A DNA stretch of 64,000 nucleotides from Tenacibaculum sp. 190524A02b (GCF_964036645.1 NZ_OZ038525.1:3104001-3168000); one strand, 5' to 3'. Shown: positions 9,704-21,392, numbered from the stretch's first letter. Notes: generated by a model from the letters alone, not told the origin. Program-made: numbers and translations.

Positions 9704-11758
9704 ATGAGTACACCTAAAAGATATACCATTACAGCAGCATTACCTTATACCAACGGCCCTATTCATATAGGTCATTTAGCAGGAGTTTATGTTCCAGCTG
9801 ATATTTATGCTCGATTCTTACGTGCTACAGGTAAAGATGTAGCCTACATTTGTGGTTCTGATGAACATGGCGTTGCTATTCCAATGCGTGCTAAAAAAGA
9901 AGGTGTCACTCCTCAAGATATTATTGACAAGTATCATGGAATTATCAAAAAATCTTTTAAAGATTTTGGTATTTCTTTTGACAATTACTCAAGAACTTCC
10001 GCTCCTATTCATCATGAAACTGCTTCTGAGTTCTTTCAAAAACTATATAAAAATGGTGATTTTATTGAAGAAGTTACCGAACAGTTATATGACGAAGAAG
10101 CTAACCAATATTTAGCAGATCGTTTTGTTATAGGAACTTGTCCTAAATGTGGTAACGAAGAAAGTTATGGAGATCAATGTGAAAAATGTGGAACTAGCCA
10201 TAATGCAACGGATTTAATCAATCCTAAATCAGCAATTACTGGAAATGTTCCGACTTTAAAAGAAACAAAACATTGGTTTTTACCTTTAGATAAACACGAA
10301 GAATTTTTAAAAGAATGGATTTTAGACGGTCATAAAAATGATTGGAAGCCAAATGTTCTTGGTCAAGTAAAATCTTGGATCGATGATGGTCTGCGCCCAA
10401 GAGCCGTTACTCGTGACCTGGACTGGGGAATTCCTGTGCCAGTTGAAGGTGCTGATGGAAAAGTATTATATGTTTGGTTTGATGCGCCTATTGGATATAT
10501 TTCATCTACTAAAGAATGGGCAGAACAAGCTGGGAAAAACTGGGAAGATTACTGGAAAAAAGATGATACAAAACTGGTACATTTTATTGGTAAAGATAAT
10601 ATTGTATTCCATTGTATTATTTTCCCCGCTATGCTAAAGGCACATGGCGATTATATTTTACCTGAAAATGTTCCTGCAAACGAGTTTTTAAATTTAGAAG
10701 GTAATAAATTATCTACTTCTAAAAACTGGGCGGTATGGTTACATGAATATTTAGAAGAGTTTCCTAACCAACAAGACGTATTACGCTATACTTTAACTGC
10801 AAATGCACCAGAAAGTAAAGACAATGATTTTACATGGAAAGATTTCCAAGCTAAAAACAATAATGAATTAGTTGCTGTTTTTGGAAACTTCATCAATAGA
10901 GTAGTTGTTTTAACTAACAAATACTATAATGGAATAATTCCTGAACCAGGAGAGTTTTCTGAAGTAGATGAAGATACTTTGGCACAACTAAAAGAATTCC
11001 CAAACATTATAGCTAAATCTATAGAACGTTATCGTTTTAGAGAAGCGTCACAAGAAATGATGAATTTAGCCAGATTAGGGAACAAATACTTAGCAGATGA
11101 AGAGCCTTGGAAGGTTATTAAAGAAGATGAAGAACGTGTAAAAACCATTATGTATGTAGCACTACAAATAGCAGCTGGTTTAGCGGTTTTATCTGAACCG
11201 TTCTTACCGTTTACTTCATCTAAATTAAAATCAATTTTAGTAATTAATGATGCATTAAACTGGGATTACATATCTAAACAAAAAGTATTACTTTCAGCTA
11301 ATCATCAAATAAATAAAGGAGAATTGTTATTCTCAAAAATCGAAGATAAAACTATTGTTGCTCAATTGGAAAAATTAGAAGCTACCAAAAAAGCCAACGA
11401 AGCAGCAAACAAAGTTGTAGAGCCTCAAAAAGACACTATTCAATTTGATGATTTCACCAAATTAGATATTAGGGTTGGAACTATTTTAGAAGCTGAAAAA
11501 GTAGCTAAAACTAAAAAGTTATTAAAACTTACTGTTGATGTAGGCATTGACAAACGCACTATTGTATCTGGTATTGCTGAAAGCTTTAAGCCTGAAGATA
11601 TTATTGGACAACAAGTAAGTGTACTTTGTAATTTAGCTCCAAGAAAACTAAGAGGTGTCGAAAGCCAAGGAATGATTTTAATGACTGATACTCCTGATGG
11701 TAAATTGGCATTTGTTCAACCTTCTGAAAAAGTTAAAAATGGTGAATTTATTGCCTAA
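9704..11758 (+). CDS. metG: Methionyl-tRNA synthetase
   Basis: 684 aa. Class I synthetase signature HIGH near residue 21. The zinc knuckle ([17 protein letters not shown]) is near residue 145. The second signature appears as KLSTSKN near residue 334, the variant of KMSKS usual in Bacteroidetes. The C-terminal about 100 residues form a Trbp111/EMAP-like tRNA-binding OB fold. The enzyme charges initiator and elongator tRNA-Met. Complete and ordinary; single-gene unit. Confidence 0.97.
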   Translation: MSTPKRYTITAALPYTNGPIHIGHLAGVYVPADIYARFLRATGKDVAYICGSDEHGVAIPMRAKKEGVTPQDIIDKYHGIIKKSFKDFGISFDNYSRTSAPIHHETASEFFQKLYKNGDFIEEVTEQLYDEEANQYLADRFVIGTCPKCGNEESYGDQCEKCGTSHNATDLINPKSAITGNVPTLKETKHWFLPLDKHEEFLKEWILDGHKNDWKPNVLGQVKSWIDDGLRPRAVTRDLDWGIPVPVEGADGKVLYVWFDAPIGYISSTKEWAEQAGKNWEDYWKKDDTKLVHFIGKDNIVFHCIIFPAMLKAHGDYILPENVPANEFLNLEGNKLSTSKNWAVWLHEYLEEFPNQQDVLRYTLTANAPESKDNDFTWKDFQAKNNNELVAVFGNFINRVVVLTNKYYNGIIPEPGEFSEVDEDTLAQLKEFPNIIAKSIERYRFREASQEMMNLARLGNKYLADEEPWKVIKEDEERVKTIMYVALQIAAGLAVLSEPFLPFTSSKLKSILVINDALNWDYISKQKVLLSANHQINKGELLFSKIEDKTIVAQLEKLEATKKANEAANKVVEPQKDTIQFDDFTKLDIRVGTILEAEKVAKTKKLLKLTVDVGIDKRTIVSGIAESFKPEDIIGQQVSVLCNLAPRKLRGVESQGMILMTDTPDGKLAFVQPSEKVKNGEFIA

Positions 11759-11766
11759 ACATAAAA

Positions 11767-11788
11767 AGGGAGCCTTTTTAGGCTCCCT
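11767..11788 (-). terminator. Terminator of the GEVED-type M43 protease gene
   Basis: Arms 11767-11774 and 11781-11788 form an 8-bp GC-rich stem. Read on the minus strand it is followed by a T run, so it best serves the protease gene ending at 11814. It sits only 9 bp after the metG stop. Confidence 0.7.
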
Positions 11789-11813
11789 CAAAAAAAAACA
11801 ATTAACAATGGCT

Positions 11814-14800
11814 TTATTCTTTGATAAATACTTTTTTATCTATTTTTTTTCCGTTGTTAATTTGCAAAATATAAACTCCGTTTTTAAAACCCCCAACATT
11901 CAACTTCATTACTCCATTTAAACTACTAGATTTTGAAGTTTTTATCAACTTCCCTGTCACATCAAAAACTTTAATACTTAAACCATCAGTTTTTTCACCT
12001 AAATCAAGTGTCAACTCATTACTTACTGGATTTGGATACATTTTAAATGATGTACCTAAGCTACTTCCTTCTTTTAATTCTCTTAGTCTTGATGCATTAG
12101 TTGATATACTTACAGTATAATCCTGAACAGCACCATCTCCTACACTACCACATGGCTTTGGAGCTCTATTATACGCCATAGACACACGCATTCTAGTCTT
12201 TCCATTTTGAATATTAGCTGGCACTGTTACTGTTTTTGTTTGCGCATTAGGTATAGCACTTCCTGAATCAAATAATACTTCAGAATTCTCAAAAGTTCCA
12301 TTTTTATTATAATCTACCCAAACCTTAAAAAATTCTTTATATTTTGAATTCAAATAACCCGGTGTCAACGTCATTGATGTACTTTCTCCCGCTACCAATG
12401 GAATAGCCGCTACTGTCTTTGTCAAATCTAAATATTTTGCCGCATCTGTTGTATGCGTAAAATTCCCTACGGTAACACCTGCTATCCATTCATATTTAAT
12501 TCTATTTCCTGCAGACTCACAATACTCTACATCATTAATTTTGTCCTCATTTATTGCTAGATTATCAATCCATATACGCGTTCCAAATCCTGATATATTT
12601 TTAAATTTTACTAAAACACTAGGATTCCCTGTATAGCTTTTTAAATCCACTACCTCTCTTCTCCAATGATTTGCTTTTGTAGGAACCCAATCATTTGGTT
12701 CGTTACTATCTGTATCTGGATTATCAAGTACTTCTATTGTTTGTAAATCATGATGTGTTTTATTGTATACCTCTGTCCAATTCTCTCCACAGTCTTTTGA
12801 GACTAGAATAATTAAATTATCAGGACTATCTACATTATTATCTGGAATTGAACTGTTATATTTTGTATACGCCAAATCAAAAGCTAAAGCCTGATTCTCG
12901 CCTCCAGAAAAGTCAAAAGGTTTCAATATCAATTCATCAACTTTGTCTTTTTCATTATCTGCATTATTAATTACTAAACAAGAAGTATCTCCATTACCTA
13001 CATCTGTTCTTTTTTCCCATAGAATATCATCATTATCAGTATTAATAATATGCCATCCTTCAATAGGAAAGTCTCCTTCAAAATTCTCACTATATGGCAA
13101 TTCTGTTTTTTCGTTAATTGTTACAAATTCTTCCTTTATTTGCGTTGAACCTTCTCCATATTGATTAGTTGCAATTAACTGTACACGGTACTTACCAGTA
13201 GTACTATAAGTTACTTTAGGGTTCTTTTCATTTGATGTAGCTGGAGACCCTCCTTCAAATATCCAAGCCCAAGTAGTTGGTGAGCCTGTTGATATATCTT
13301 TAAAACTAACAGGTATATCTAAACAAATGTTCTCCTTCTCTAATTTAAAATCTGAATTTGGTACTTGCTTACTATCAAATTCTACTTTTACATTGTCAAT
13401 CCAAATACGGGTTCCATATCCTGATTCATTAACAAATTTAATTAATACGTTTTTCTCTCCTTTATATTCATCTAATAGTACGTGTTCTTTTCTCCAATCT
13501 GAAGCATTTGTAGGAACCCAGTCGTTTGGCTCGTTGCTAGAAGTATCCGGGTTATCTAATACCTCAACAGTTTGCAGGTCATGATGTGTTTTGTCATACA
13601 CTGTTAACCAAGTTACACCACAATCTTTAGACATCATAACTTTTAGTTTATCTGGACTATCTACATTAAACTCCGGCTTAAAATGATTGTATTTAGTATA
13701 TGCTACGTCAAATGTAAACATTGTATTTCCTTTTGTTAAATCTATAGGATACATAATAATTTCATCCAACTCACCTACTGTTTCGTTATCTGCATTATTC
13801 ATTATCATACAAGAATTATCTCCGTTACCTACATCATTACGTTTTTCAAATTGTAATCCACTATCAGGATTAATTATCTGCCATCCTTCTGGCGGGAAAC
13901 TTCCCGAAAAACCTTGATTAAATGAATTCTTCTCAGGAATCTGAATTACTATAAAGTTAGACTTAGTAGCTGTACTTGTTCCATAGGCGTTTGTTACCGT
14001 TAACTTCACATTATAAGCTCCTTGCTGACTATAGGTAACTTCTGGCTTTTCTGCAGTTGAAGTAGCTGGTGTTCCTCCAGGAAATTCCCATTGCCATGAA
14101 GTAGGTTGCCCAGAAGAAACATCTTGAAATGTAGTTGTTAATGCATCACATATTGTACTTCTTTTATTTGCATAAAAATCTACAACTGGTGCTACATTAT
14201 TTTTCATTGATAATTTTACATTATCTATCCATATACGGGTTCCAAAACCTGATACATTTTTAAATCTTATAGTGATTTTTGATTCACCATCATAGGCACT
14301 TAAATCTACAATTTCTTTTCTCCAATGCTCCTCTTTAGAGGGAACCCAATCATTTGATGCACTAGTTGGTACTTCTAACGTTTCTAACTCAGTATGTGTT
14401 TTACTATAAACCTCTACCCAGGTCGCTCCACAATCCGTAGAAACTTCAACTTTTAGTGCATCTGGACTATCATTATCAAATTTTGTATACGCAACATCAA
14501 AATACAACTCAGCTTTAGCCGCACTAGTGAAATCAAAATATGGCATACGAATAAAGTCTTCTGCTCCAACTTTATCATTCTCTGCATTGTTCATAATCAT
14601 ACATGAATTATCTCCATTTCCAATATCTGCTCTTTTTTCCCAAGCCAATTCATTATCTGGATTAGAAATACTCCAACCTTTAGGAGGAAATACTCCTGCA
14701 AAACTCTCAGAAAAATCAGTTGTTTTTGATTGATCTACATACACATAATCAACATACTCCTTTATATCTTTTCCTAAACTATTTGTTACTTTTAATGTTA

Positions 14801-16055
14801 CTTTATATTTACCTGATGTATTATAAGCTACAACCGGTGCTAACGAAGAAGACGTAGCTGGGCTTCCTCCTTCAAAAGTCCATTCTCTAGTAGTAGGTAT
14901 ACCTGTTGACACGTCTTCAAATTGAATACTTTGTCCACTACAAATTGCATCAACATTACTTTTAATTTTTGCTACAGGTGTAGCAGGTATTATTCCTGTT
15001 GCCATTAAATTACTTTCTTGCCAAAGCAATCCTCTTGGATGCATTACTTCACTAGTATCTTCCAACCAATAATTCATTAATGCTACTTGATCCTTGGTAA
15101 ACATATTTTGACAAGAGGTATTATAATCCATGTGATTTTCAAGATTCGCGTATACCCCACAATCATTTAGTTTATCCCTAGTACAACCTTCTTGACCTGG
15201 TGTATTGGGGGTATCTGCTAAACCATCTCCATCTCCACAAACTGCATTTCCATCTGCATCTCTAGCTGGAAAAACATGATTTAACCCAAAAAAGTGTCCG
15301 ATTTCATGTGTAAAAACCTTTTCAAAATTTGGCCCGGCATAGATACCAGCTCCATTAACTCCACTTCCTCCTCCACAAGAGTCATAAGCACCTATGTAAC
15401 GCCAGTTGAATACTATTCTAGGGTAAGTTTTTTCATGTGGCCCATTTGGTAAAAAAGCATGTCCGGATTGATTCCATTTACCATTTTCATTTGGATAATG
15501 AACAATAAAAACCTGTAAATAATATTTTCCATTTTTACCCCACCACCAAGGGTCATCTGTTATTCTTTTATCATAACCCCAACTAATTAATTCTCCATCT
15601 GCTTTCCAATTCATTCCTGGAGTATCTAACAAATTTCCATCAGGATCTTCAGTAGCTAAAATAAATTCTATATTATCCATTTTATCTTTAACTGCATCAA
15701 ACCTAGGATCTGTTGTGTTAAATTCTGGATACTCTCCTCGAAAATCTTTATTAGCCACCTCAATAGCATTGGCTATTTTACAAGCCATAGTTTCCTTACT
15801 GATTTCATTTTTATTATTAGGTCCATCTCCTTCTCCATTATGTAAAATGTGAAAAACAACTGGTATTTTGTAAGTAGTATTTCTTTTTCTAAATATTCCT
15901 TCTTTTCTTTTTTGTTTAAAATTCTCAATACTCTTTTTATAAATCAGCAATTCTTTTGGAGTTAAATGCGCCCCGCATCTATCTACTTTTTGAGCGTAGG
16001 ATCCTCCAATAAATGTAACCAATATAGCTACAAATAACTTTAGTTTGTTTGTCAT
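11814..16055 (-). CDS. Giant secreted M43-family (pappalysin-like) metalloprotease with PKD and GEVED domains, T9SS substrate
   Basis: 1413 aa. Signal peptide, then a propeptide and an M43 catalytic domain with the zinc motif HEIGHFFGLNH near residue 250 and a disulfide-rich Met-turn region. There are three PKD domains, near residues 360-440, 625-700 and 890-960; each is followed by a jelly-roll or MAM-like module ending in a motif of the form GTRIWIDN. A GEVED domain (about 1172-1312) and a T9SS type A sorting domain (about 1332-1413) close the chain. It should be exported by T9SS and digest protein outside the cell. The first about 1120 residues are almost identical to the protein at 17112-20912; the GEVED domain is unique to this copy. 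Confidence 0.92.
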   Translation of the reverse strand: MTNKLKLFVAILVTFIGGSYAQKVDRCGAHLTPKELLIYKKSIENFKQKRKEGIFRKRNTTYKIPVVFHILHNGEGDGPNNKNEISKETMACKIANAIEVANKDFRGEYPEFNTTDPRFDAVKDKMDNIEFILATEDPDGNLLDTPGMNWKADGELISWGYDKRITDDPWWWGKNGKYYLQVFIVHYPNENGKWNQSGHAFLPNGPHEKTYPRIVFNWRYIGAYDSCGGGSGVNGAGIYAGPNFEKVFTHEIGHFFGLNHVFPARDADGNAVCGDGDGLADTPNTPGQEGCTRDKLNDCGVYANLENHMDYNTSCQNMFTKDQVALMNYWLEDTSEVMHPRGLLWQESNLMATGIIPATPVAKIKSNVDAICSGQSIQFEDVSTGIPTTREWTFEGGSPATSSSLAPVVAYNTSGKYKVTLKVTNSLGKDIKEYVDYVYVDQSKTTDFSESFAGVFPPKGWSISNPDNELAWEKRADIGNGDNSCMIMNNAENDKVGAEDFIRMPYFDFTSAAKAELYFDVAYTKFDNDSPDALKVEVSTDCGATWVEVYSKTHTELETLEVPTSASNDWVPSKEEHWRKEIVDLSAYDGESKITIRFKNVSGFGTRIWIDNVKLSMKNNVAPVVDFYANKRSTICDALTTTFQDVSSGQPTSWQWEFPGGTPATSTAEKPEVTYSQQGAYNVKLTVTNAYGTSTATKSNFIVIQIPEKNSFNQGFSGSFPPEGWQIINPDSGLQFEKRNDVGNGDNSCMIMNNADNETVGELDEIIMYPIDLTKGNTMFTFDVAYTKYNHFKPEFNVDSPDKLKVMMSKDCGVTWLTVYDKTHHDLQTVEVLDNPDTSSNEPNDWVPTNASDWRKEHVLLDEYKGEKNVLIKFVNESGYGTRIWIDNVKVEFDSKQVPNSDFKLEKENICLDIPVSFKDISTGSPTTWAWIFEGGSPATSNEKNPKVTYSTTGKYRVQLIATNQYGEGSTQIKEEFVTINEKTELPYSENFEGDFPIEGWHIINTDNDDILWEKRTDVGNGDTSCLVINNADNEKDKVDELILKPFDFSGGENQALAFDLAYTKYNSSIPDNNVDSPDNLIILVSKDCGENWTEVYNKTHHDLQTIEVLDNPDTDSNEPNDWVPTKANHWRREVVDLKSYTGNPSVLVKFKNISGFGTRIWIDNLAINEDKINDVEYCESAGNRIKYEWIAGVTVGNFTHTTDAAKYLDLTKTVAAIPLVAGESTSMTLTPGYLNSKYKEFFKVWVDYNKNGTFENSEVLFDSGSAIPNAQTKTVTVPANIQNGKTRMRVSMAYNRAPKPCGSVGDGAVQDYTVSISTNASRLRELKEGSSLGTSFKMYPNPVSNELTLDLGEKTDGLSIKVFDVTGKLIKTSKSSSLNGVMKLNVGGFKNGVYILQINNGKKIDKKVFIKE

Positions 16056-16480
16056 GATGTTTGTTTGTTAGTGTAATTTTCGGATTTATTATATATTAAC
16101 TTCTACATATATATGTTTAATTTTAACGAGCGCTCATTTTACAAAAATCTCAATAAAAACAAGTTTTAAATATTTTTATCAAAATAATTCACGTCAAAAG
16201 AAACAAATTATACAACACAAACTGATATTTTTTTAACATTAAGGTAATATAGTATCATTAACCGGTAAACCAATACAGTACCTACCAGTTAAAAAGCACA
16301 AAAAAAGAACTATTCTTAACAAAACAGCATTTTTATAAAAATATCCACAATTAAAATTAAAAAAAATAAGAATTCACCCTTAACAAAAACAACAAAAACT
16401 ACCAAACTTAGTATTAAAAGGAGCTTTAAAGTTATTTTTAATTGTAGAATATTAACATATACATAAATCTGAAAAACAGA
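16056..16480. repeat. Upstream region of the M43 gene, duplicated copy 1
   Basis: Blocks of this sequence recur in order at 20913-21315, upstream of the second M43 gene. They include an AACATTA-rich stretch, a CGGTAAAC block, TACAGTACCTACCAGT and a TTTAAAGTTATTTTTA block. The shared upstream DNA shows that the duplication carried its promoter region. No clear TAnnTTTG box was found. Confidence 0.7.
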
Positions 16481-16979
16481 AAAGTTTCTTTTTCCATGTA
16501 GAAAATTTCTATCATTTTGTTTGGTTCTCGAATTAAATGATTGACAAACGAGATCTTAATTTAATCTCTTAAAATCTTTAAGTGTATCTATAGTTTTATA
16601 TTTAGAAACTATAATCATATGATGGTATTATTAAAATTAACCCCAGCTATTTAATTAATAACGATATAGATATTATCAACTATAAACAATTTGACGTTTG
16701 TATATAAAAATAGAATATTCATAGTAATATGCTTGTTATTTTTACATTAATGCATCTTCATTTGAAAAAAATATCTTTCAATAGTTTTAGGTATTTATTT
16801 AAGCAGAAAGGGTTATCATAAACACTCCTCTATTTTAAATACTTAAAAAGAACTCTAAATCCATGTATGGGTTAAAACGATTAGAAATCATTTCATACCA
16901 TTCTTCAAAAAACAATGCAATACTTTATCAATTATTCTCCCTCAACTAATTAACACCATTAAAAAGGAATACTAGAAAT
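16481..16979. other. AT-rich intergenic stretch without recognised features
   Basis: About 500 bp with no coding potential on either strand, no tRNA-like folds and no strong hairpin seen by eye. Confidence 0.5.
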
Positions 16980-17029
16980 AAATAAGTGGTTATTGAATAG
17001 AGCAAATACTATTCAATAACCACTTATTT
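16980..17029. terminator. Long perfect hairpin downstream of the second M43 gene
   Basis: Arms 16980-17000 and 17009-17029 are perfectly complementary over 21 bp with an 8-nt loop. A weaker pair (17045-17052 with 17087-17094) lies nearer the stop codon at 17112. Probably terminates the minus-strand transcript; the unusual perfection may mean another role. Confidence 0.6.
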
Positions 17030-17111
17030 TTAAAACTATTAAAAGACCTATTCTACTTTTTATTTTAAAAGGTTTTTCATTTTTTTAATAGGTCATAAAT
17101 TAACAATGAAT

Positions 17112-20100
17112 TTATTCTTTTATAAACATACTTTTACTTATTTCACTACCGTTGTTGATTTGTAAAATATAAACTCCGTTTTTAAAGTTTTCTACATTCA
17201 ACTTCATTACCGTATTAATATTAGCATCTTTAATATTCTTTATCAACTTTCCTGTTACATCATAAACCTTTACAGTTAAGCTTGTTGATTTATTTTGCTC
17301 CTTAATTAAATGTATAATTAAATCTTTACTTACTGGATTAGGATATACATAAGCTAAGTTATTCTTAGTGCTTTCTTCTTCTATTCCTAAAGTACTATCT
17401 TCATTTATCTCTAAATTATCAATCCATATACGCGTTCCAAATCCTGATATATTTTTAAATTTTACTAAAACACTAGGATTCCCTGTATAGCTTTTTAAAT
17501 CCACTACCTCTCTTCTCCAATGATTTGCTTCTGTAGGAATCCAATCATTTGGTTCGTTACTATCTGTATCTGGATCATCAAGTACTTCTATTGTTTGTAA
17601 ATCATGATGTGTTTTATTGTATACCTCTGTCCAATTCTCTCCACAATCTTTTGAGACTAGAATAATTAAATTATCAGGGCTATCTACATTATTAGCTGGG
17701 ATTGAACTATTATACTTTGTATATGCCAAATCAAAAGCTAAAGTCTGATTCTCGCCTCCAGAAAAGTCAAAAGGTTTCAATATCAATTCATCAACTTTGT
17801 CTTTTTCATTATCTGCATTATTAATTACTAAACAAGAAGTATCTCCATTACCTACATCTGTTCTTTTTTCCCATAGAATATCATCATTATCAGTATTAAT
17901 AATATGCCATCCTTCAATAGGAAAGTCTCCTTCAAAATTCTCACTATATGGCAATTCTGTTTTTTCGTTAATTGTTACAAATTCTTCCTTTATTTGCGTT
18001 GAACCTTCTCCATATTGATTAGTCGCAATTAACTGTACACGATACTTACCAGGAGTACTATAAATTACTTGAGGATTCTTTTCATTTGATGTAGCTGGAG
18101 ACCCTCCTTCAAATATCCAAGCCCAAGTAGTTGGTGAACCTGTTGATATATCTTTAAAACTAACAGGTATATCTAAACAAATGTTCTCCTTCTCTAATTT
18201 AAAATCTGAATTTGGTACTTGCTTACTATCAAATTCCACTTTTACATTGTCAATCCAAATACGGGTTCCATATCCTGATTCATTAACAAATTTAACTAAT
18301 ACGTTTTTCTCTCCTTTATACTCATCCAATAATACGTACTCCTTTCTCCAATCTGAAGCATTTGTAGGAATCCAATCATTTGGCTCGTTGCTAGAAGTAT
18401 CCGGGTTATCTAATACCTCAACAGTTTGCAGGTCATGATGTGTTTTGTCATACACTGTTAACCAAGTTACACCACAATCTTTAGACATCATAACTTTTAG
18501 TTTATCTGGACTATCTACATTAAACTCCGGCTTAAAATGATTGTATTTAGTATATGCTACGTCAAATGCAAACATTGTATTTCCTTTTGTTAAATCTATA
18601 GGATACATAATAATCTCATCCACCTCACCTACTGTTTCGTTATCTGCATTATTCATTATCATACAAGAGTTATCTCCATTACCTACATCATTACGTTTTT
18701 CAAATTGTAACCCATTATCTGAATTAATTATTTGCCATCCTTCTGGTGGGAAACTTCCCGAAAAATCTTGATCAAACGAACCATTGTTTGGAGTCTCCAG
18801 TACAACAAAACCAGCTTTAGTAATTGTAGAGGTACCAAACACATTTGTAACAGTTAACTTCACATCATACTCTCCTGCTCCAGCATAGGTAACTTCTGGC
18901 TTTTCTGCAGTTGAAGTAGCTGGTGTTCCTCCAGGAAATTCCCATTGCCATGAAGTAGGTTGCCCAGAAGAAACATCTTGAAATGTAGTTGTTAATGCAT
19001 CACATATTGTACTTCTTTTATTTGCATAAAAATCTACAACTGGTGCTACATTATTTTTCATTGATAATTTTATATTATCTATCCATATACGGGTTCCAAA
19101 ACCTGATACATTTTTAAATCTTATAGTGATTTTTGATTCACTATCATAGGCACTTAAATCTACAATTTCTTTTCTCCAGTGCTCCTCTTTAGAAGGAACC
19201 CAATCATTTGATGCACTAGTTGGTACTTCTAACGTTTCTAACTCAGTATGTGTTTTACTATAAGCTTCTACCCAGGTTGCTCCACAATCCGTAGAAACTT
19301 CAACTTTAAGTACGTCTGGACTATTATTATCAAACTTTGTATACGCAACATCAAAATACAACTCAGCTTTAGCCGCACTAGTGAAATCAAAATATGGCAT
19401 ACGAATAAAGTCTTCTGCTCCAACCTTATCATTCTCTGCATTATTCATAATCATACATGAATTATCTCCATTTCCAATATCTGCTCTTTTTTCCCAAGCT
19501 AATTCATTATCTGGATTAGAGATACTCCAACCTTTAGGAGGAAATACTCCTGCAAAACTCTCAGAAAAATCAGTTGTTTTTGATTGATCTACATACACAT
19601 AATCAACATACTCCTTTATATCTTGTCCTAAACTATTTGTTACTTTTAATGTTACTTTATATTTACCTGATGTATTATAAGCTACAACCGGTGTTAACGA
19701 AGAAGACGTTGCTGGGCTTCCTCCTTCAAAAGTCCATTCTCTAGTAGTAGGTATACCTGTTGACACGTCTTCAAATTGAATACTTTGTCCACTACAAATT
19801 GCATCAACATTACTTTTAATTTTTGCTACAGGTGTAGCAGGTATTATTCCTGTTGCCATTAAATTACTTTCTTGCCAAAGCAATCCTCTTGGGTGCATTA
19901 CTTCACTAGTATCTTCCAACCAATAATTCATTAATGCTACTTGATCCTTGGTAAACATATTTTGACAAGCAGTGTTATAATCCATGTGATTTTCAAGATT
20001 CGCGTATACCCCACAATCATTTAGCTTATCCCTAGTACAACCTTCTTGACCTGGTGTATTGGGGGTATCTGCTAAACCATCTCCATCTCCACAAGTTCTA

Positions 20101-20912
20101 TTTCCATTTTCAATACGAGGAAAAACATGACTCAATCCAAAAAAGTGTCCGATTTCATGTGTAAAAACTTTTTCAAAATTTGGACCAGCATAGATACCAG
20201 CTCCATTAACTCCACTTCCCCCTCCACAAGAGTCATAAGCTCCTATATATCGCCAGTTGTATACTATTCTAGGGAATGCTTTTTCATTACCTCCATTTGG
20301 TAAAAAAGCGTGCCCAGATTGGTTCCATTTACCATTTTCATTTGGGTAATGAACAATAAAAACCTGCAAATAATATTTCCCATTTTTACCCCACCACCAA
20401 GGATCATCTGTTATTCTTTTATCATAACCCCAACTAATTAATTCTCCATCTGCTTTCCAATTCATTCCTGGAGTATCTAACAAATTTCCATCAGGATCTT
20501 CAGTAGCTAAAATAAATTCTATATTATCCATTTTATCTTTAACTGCATCAAACCTAGGATCTGTTGTGTTAAATTCTGGATACTCTCCTCGAAAATCTTT
20601 ATTAGCCACCTCAATAGCATTGGCTATTTTACAAGCCATGGTTTCCTTACTGATTTCATTTTTATTATTAGGTCCATCTCCCTCTCCATTATGCAAAATG
20701 TGAAAAATAACAGGTATTTTGTAAGTGCCATTGCTTTTTTTCTTGGTTAACTTTCTGTTTTTTATTTTTTGCATAATTTTACCCACTTGTTTTTTGTGAG
20801 CTTCAATTTCCTCTAGAGTTAGGCTTACCCCACAGCCATTTTTTTCCTGAGCGTAGGTAATGCTCATACTCATAGCCAATAAGGCTATTAAAATTCTTAT
20901 TTTTTTTATCAT
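17112..20912 (-). CDS. Giant secreted M43-family metalloprotease, tandem paralogue without GEVED domain
   Basis: 1266 aa. Same order as the downstream paralogue: signal peptide, M43 domain with the HEIGHFFGLSH zinc site near residue 252, three PKD plus jelly-roll modules, T9SS sorting domain. The GEVED domain is absent and the sorting domain is a different variant. The paralogues are nearly identical from about residue 60 to about 1120 but differ at the signal peptide/propeptide start and at the C-terminus. That pattern fits tandem duplication followed by gene conversion of the middle or replacement of the ends. Independent transcription is suggested by the 1-kb gap and hairpin between the copies. 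Confidence 0.92.
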   Translation of the reverse strand: MIKKIRILIALLAMSMSITYAQEKNGCGVSLTLEEIEAHKKQVGKIMQKIKNRKLTKKKSNGTYKIPVIFHILHNGEGDGPNNKNEISKETMACKIANAIEVANKDFRGEYPEFNTTDPRFDAVKDKMDNIEFILATEDPDGNLLDTPGMNWKADGELISWGYDKRITDDPWWWGKNGKYYLQVFIVHYPNENGKWNQSGHAFLPNGGNEKAFPRIVYNWRYIGAYDSCGGGSGVNGAGIYAGPNFEKVFTHEIGHFFGLSHVFPRIENGNRTCGDGDGLADTPNTPGQEGCTRDKLNDCGVYANLENHMDYNTACQNMFTKDQVALMNYWLEDTSEVMHPRGLLWQESNLMATGIIPATPVAKIKSNVDAICSGQSIQFEDVSTGIPTTREWTFEGGSPATSSSLTPVVAYNTSGKYKVTLKVTNSLGQDIKEYVDYVYVDQSKTTDFSESFAGVFPPKGWSISNPDNELAWEKRADIGNGDNSCMIMNNAENDKVGAEDFIRMPYFDFTSAAKAELYFDVAYTKFDNNSPDVLKVEVSTDCGATWVEAYSKTHTELETLEVPTSASNDWVPSKEEHWRKEIVDLSAYDSESKITIRFKNVSGFGTRIWIDNIKLSMKNNVAPVVDFYANKRSTICDALTTTFQDVSSGQPTSWQWEFPGGTPATSTAEKPEVTYAGAGEYDVKLTVTNVFGTSTITKAGFVVLETPNNGSFDQDFSGSFPPEGWQIINSDNGLQFEKRNDVGNGDNSCMIMNNADNETVGEVDEIIMYPIDLTKGNTMFAFDVAYTKYNHFKPEFNVDSPDKLKVMMSKDCGVTWLTVYDKTHHDLQTVEVLDNPDTSSNEPNDWIPTNASDWRKEYVLLDEYKGEKNVLVKFVNESGYGTRIWIDNVKVEFDSKQVPNSDFKLEKENICLDIPVSFKDISTGSPTTWAWIFEGGSPATSNEKNPQVIYSTPGKYRVQLIATNQYGEGSTQIKEEFVTINEKTELPYSENFEGDFPIEGWHIINTDNDDILWEKRTDVGNGDTSCLVINNADNEKDKVDELILKPFDFSGGENQTLAFDLAYTKYNSSIPANNVDSPDNLIILVSKDCGENWTEVYNKTHHDLQTIEVLDDPDTDSNEPNDWIPTEANHWRREVVDLKSYTGNPSVLVKFKNISGFGTRIWIDNLEINEDSTLGIEEESTKNNLAYVYPNPVSKDLIIHLIKEQNKSTSLTVKVYDVTGKLIKNIKDANINTVMKLNVENFKNGVYILQINNGSEISKSMFIKE

Positions 20913-21315
20913 AATACTTCTTGGTGTTGTTTAGGTTTAGTTTTTTAATATTTGTATTGATCTCACTTACTTTTAACTTTACTTAAATCACAATAAAAAT
21001 CAGTTTAAAGTATCTCAACCAAAACAAAGAGCTCCAAAAAAAGTAAATTATACAATGTAAATTAGCATTTTATTAACATTACGATAATATAATACCAGCA
21101 AACGGTAAACAAGTACAGTACCTACCAGTAGCAAAGTTAAAAAAAAGGAAAATATTCAAAGAAAAAACACTTTAAACAAAAATTTCACAATCAAAAACCA
21201 AAAAAAATAAGAATTCAACTTTTTTAAAAAATAAACAAACCTTCTAAAACGAGAGTTTAAAGGACTTTAAAGTTATTTTTAGTTATAGAATTTTAACCTA
21301 AATATAAATCTTAAA
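20913..21315. repeat. Upstream region of the M43 gene, duplicated copy 2
   Basis: Matches 16056-16480 in the same order of blocks, with small gaps and substitutions. It lies between this protease and the divergent M64-like gene, so it probably holds the minus-strand promoter and its control sites. Confidence 0.7.
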
Positions 21316-21392
21316 GAATGTTAAAACCTCAATTTTTAAATAGGGTATTTTTCACCTACTTCGTTTTGTAGTTATATTAAACAATTAACAAA

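Noticed and set aside
12943-14733. Several plus-strand open frames inside the M43 gene, repeated at 17797-19587
   Set aside because: Shadows of the duplicated coding sequence in the antisense frame.
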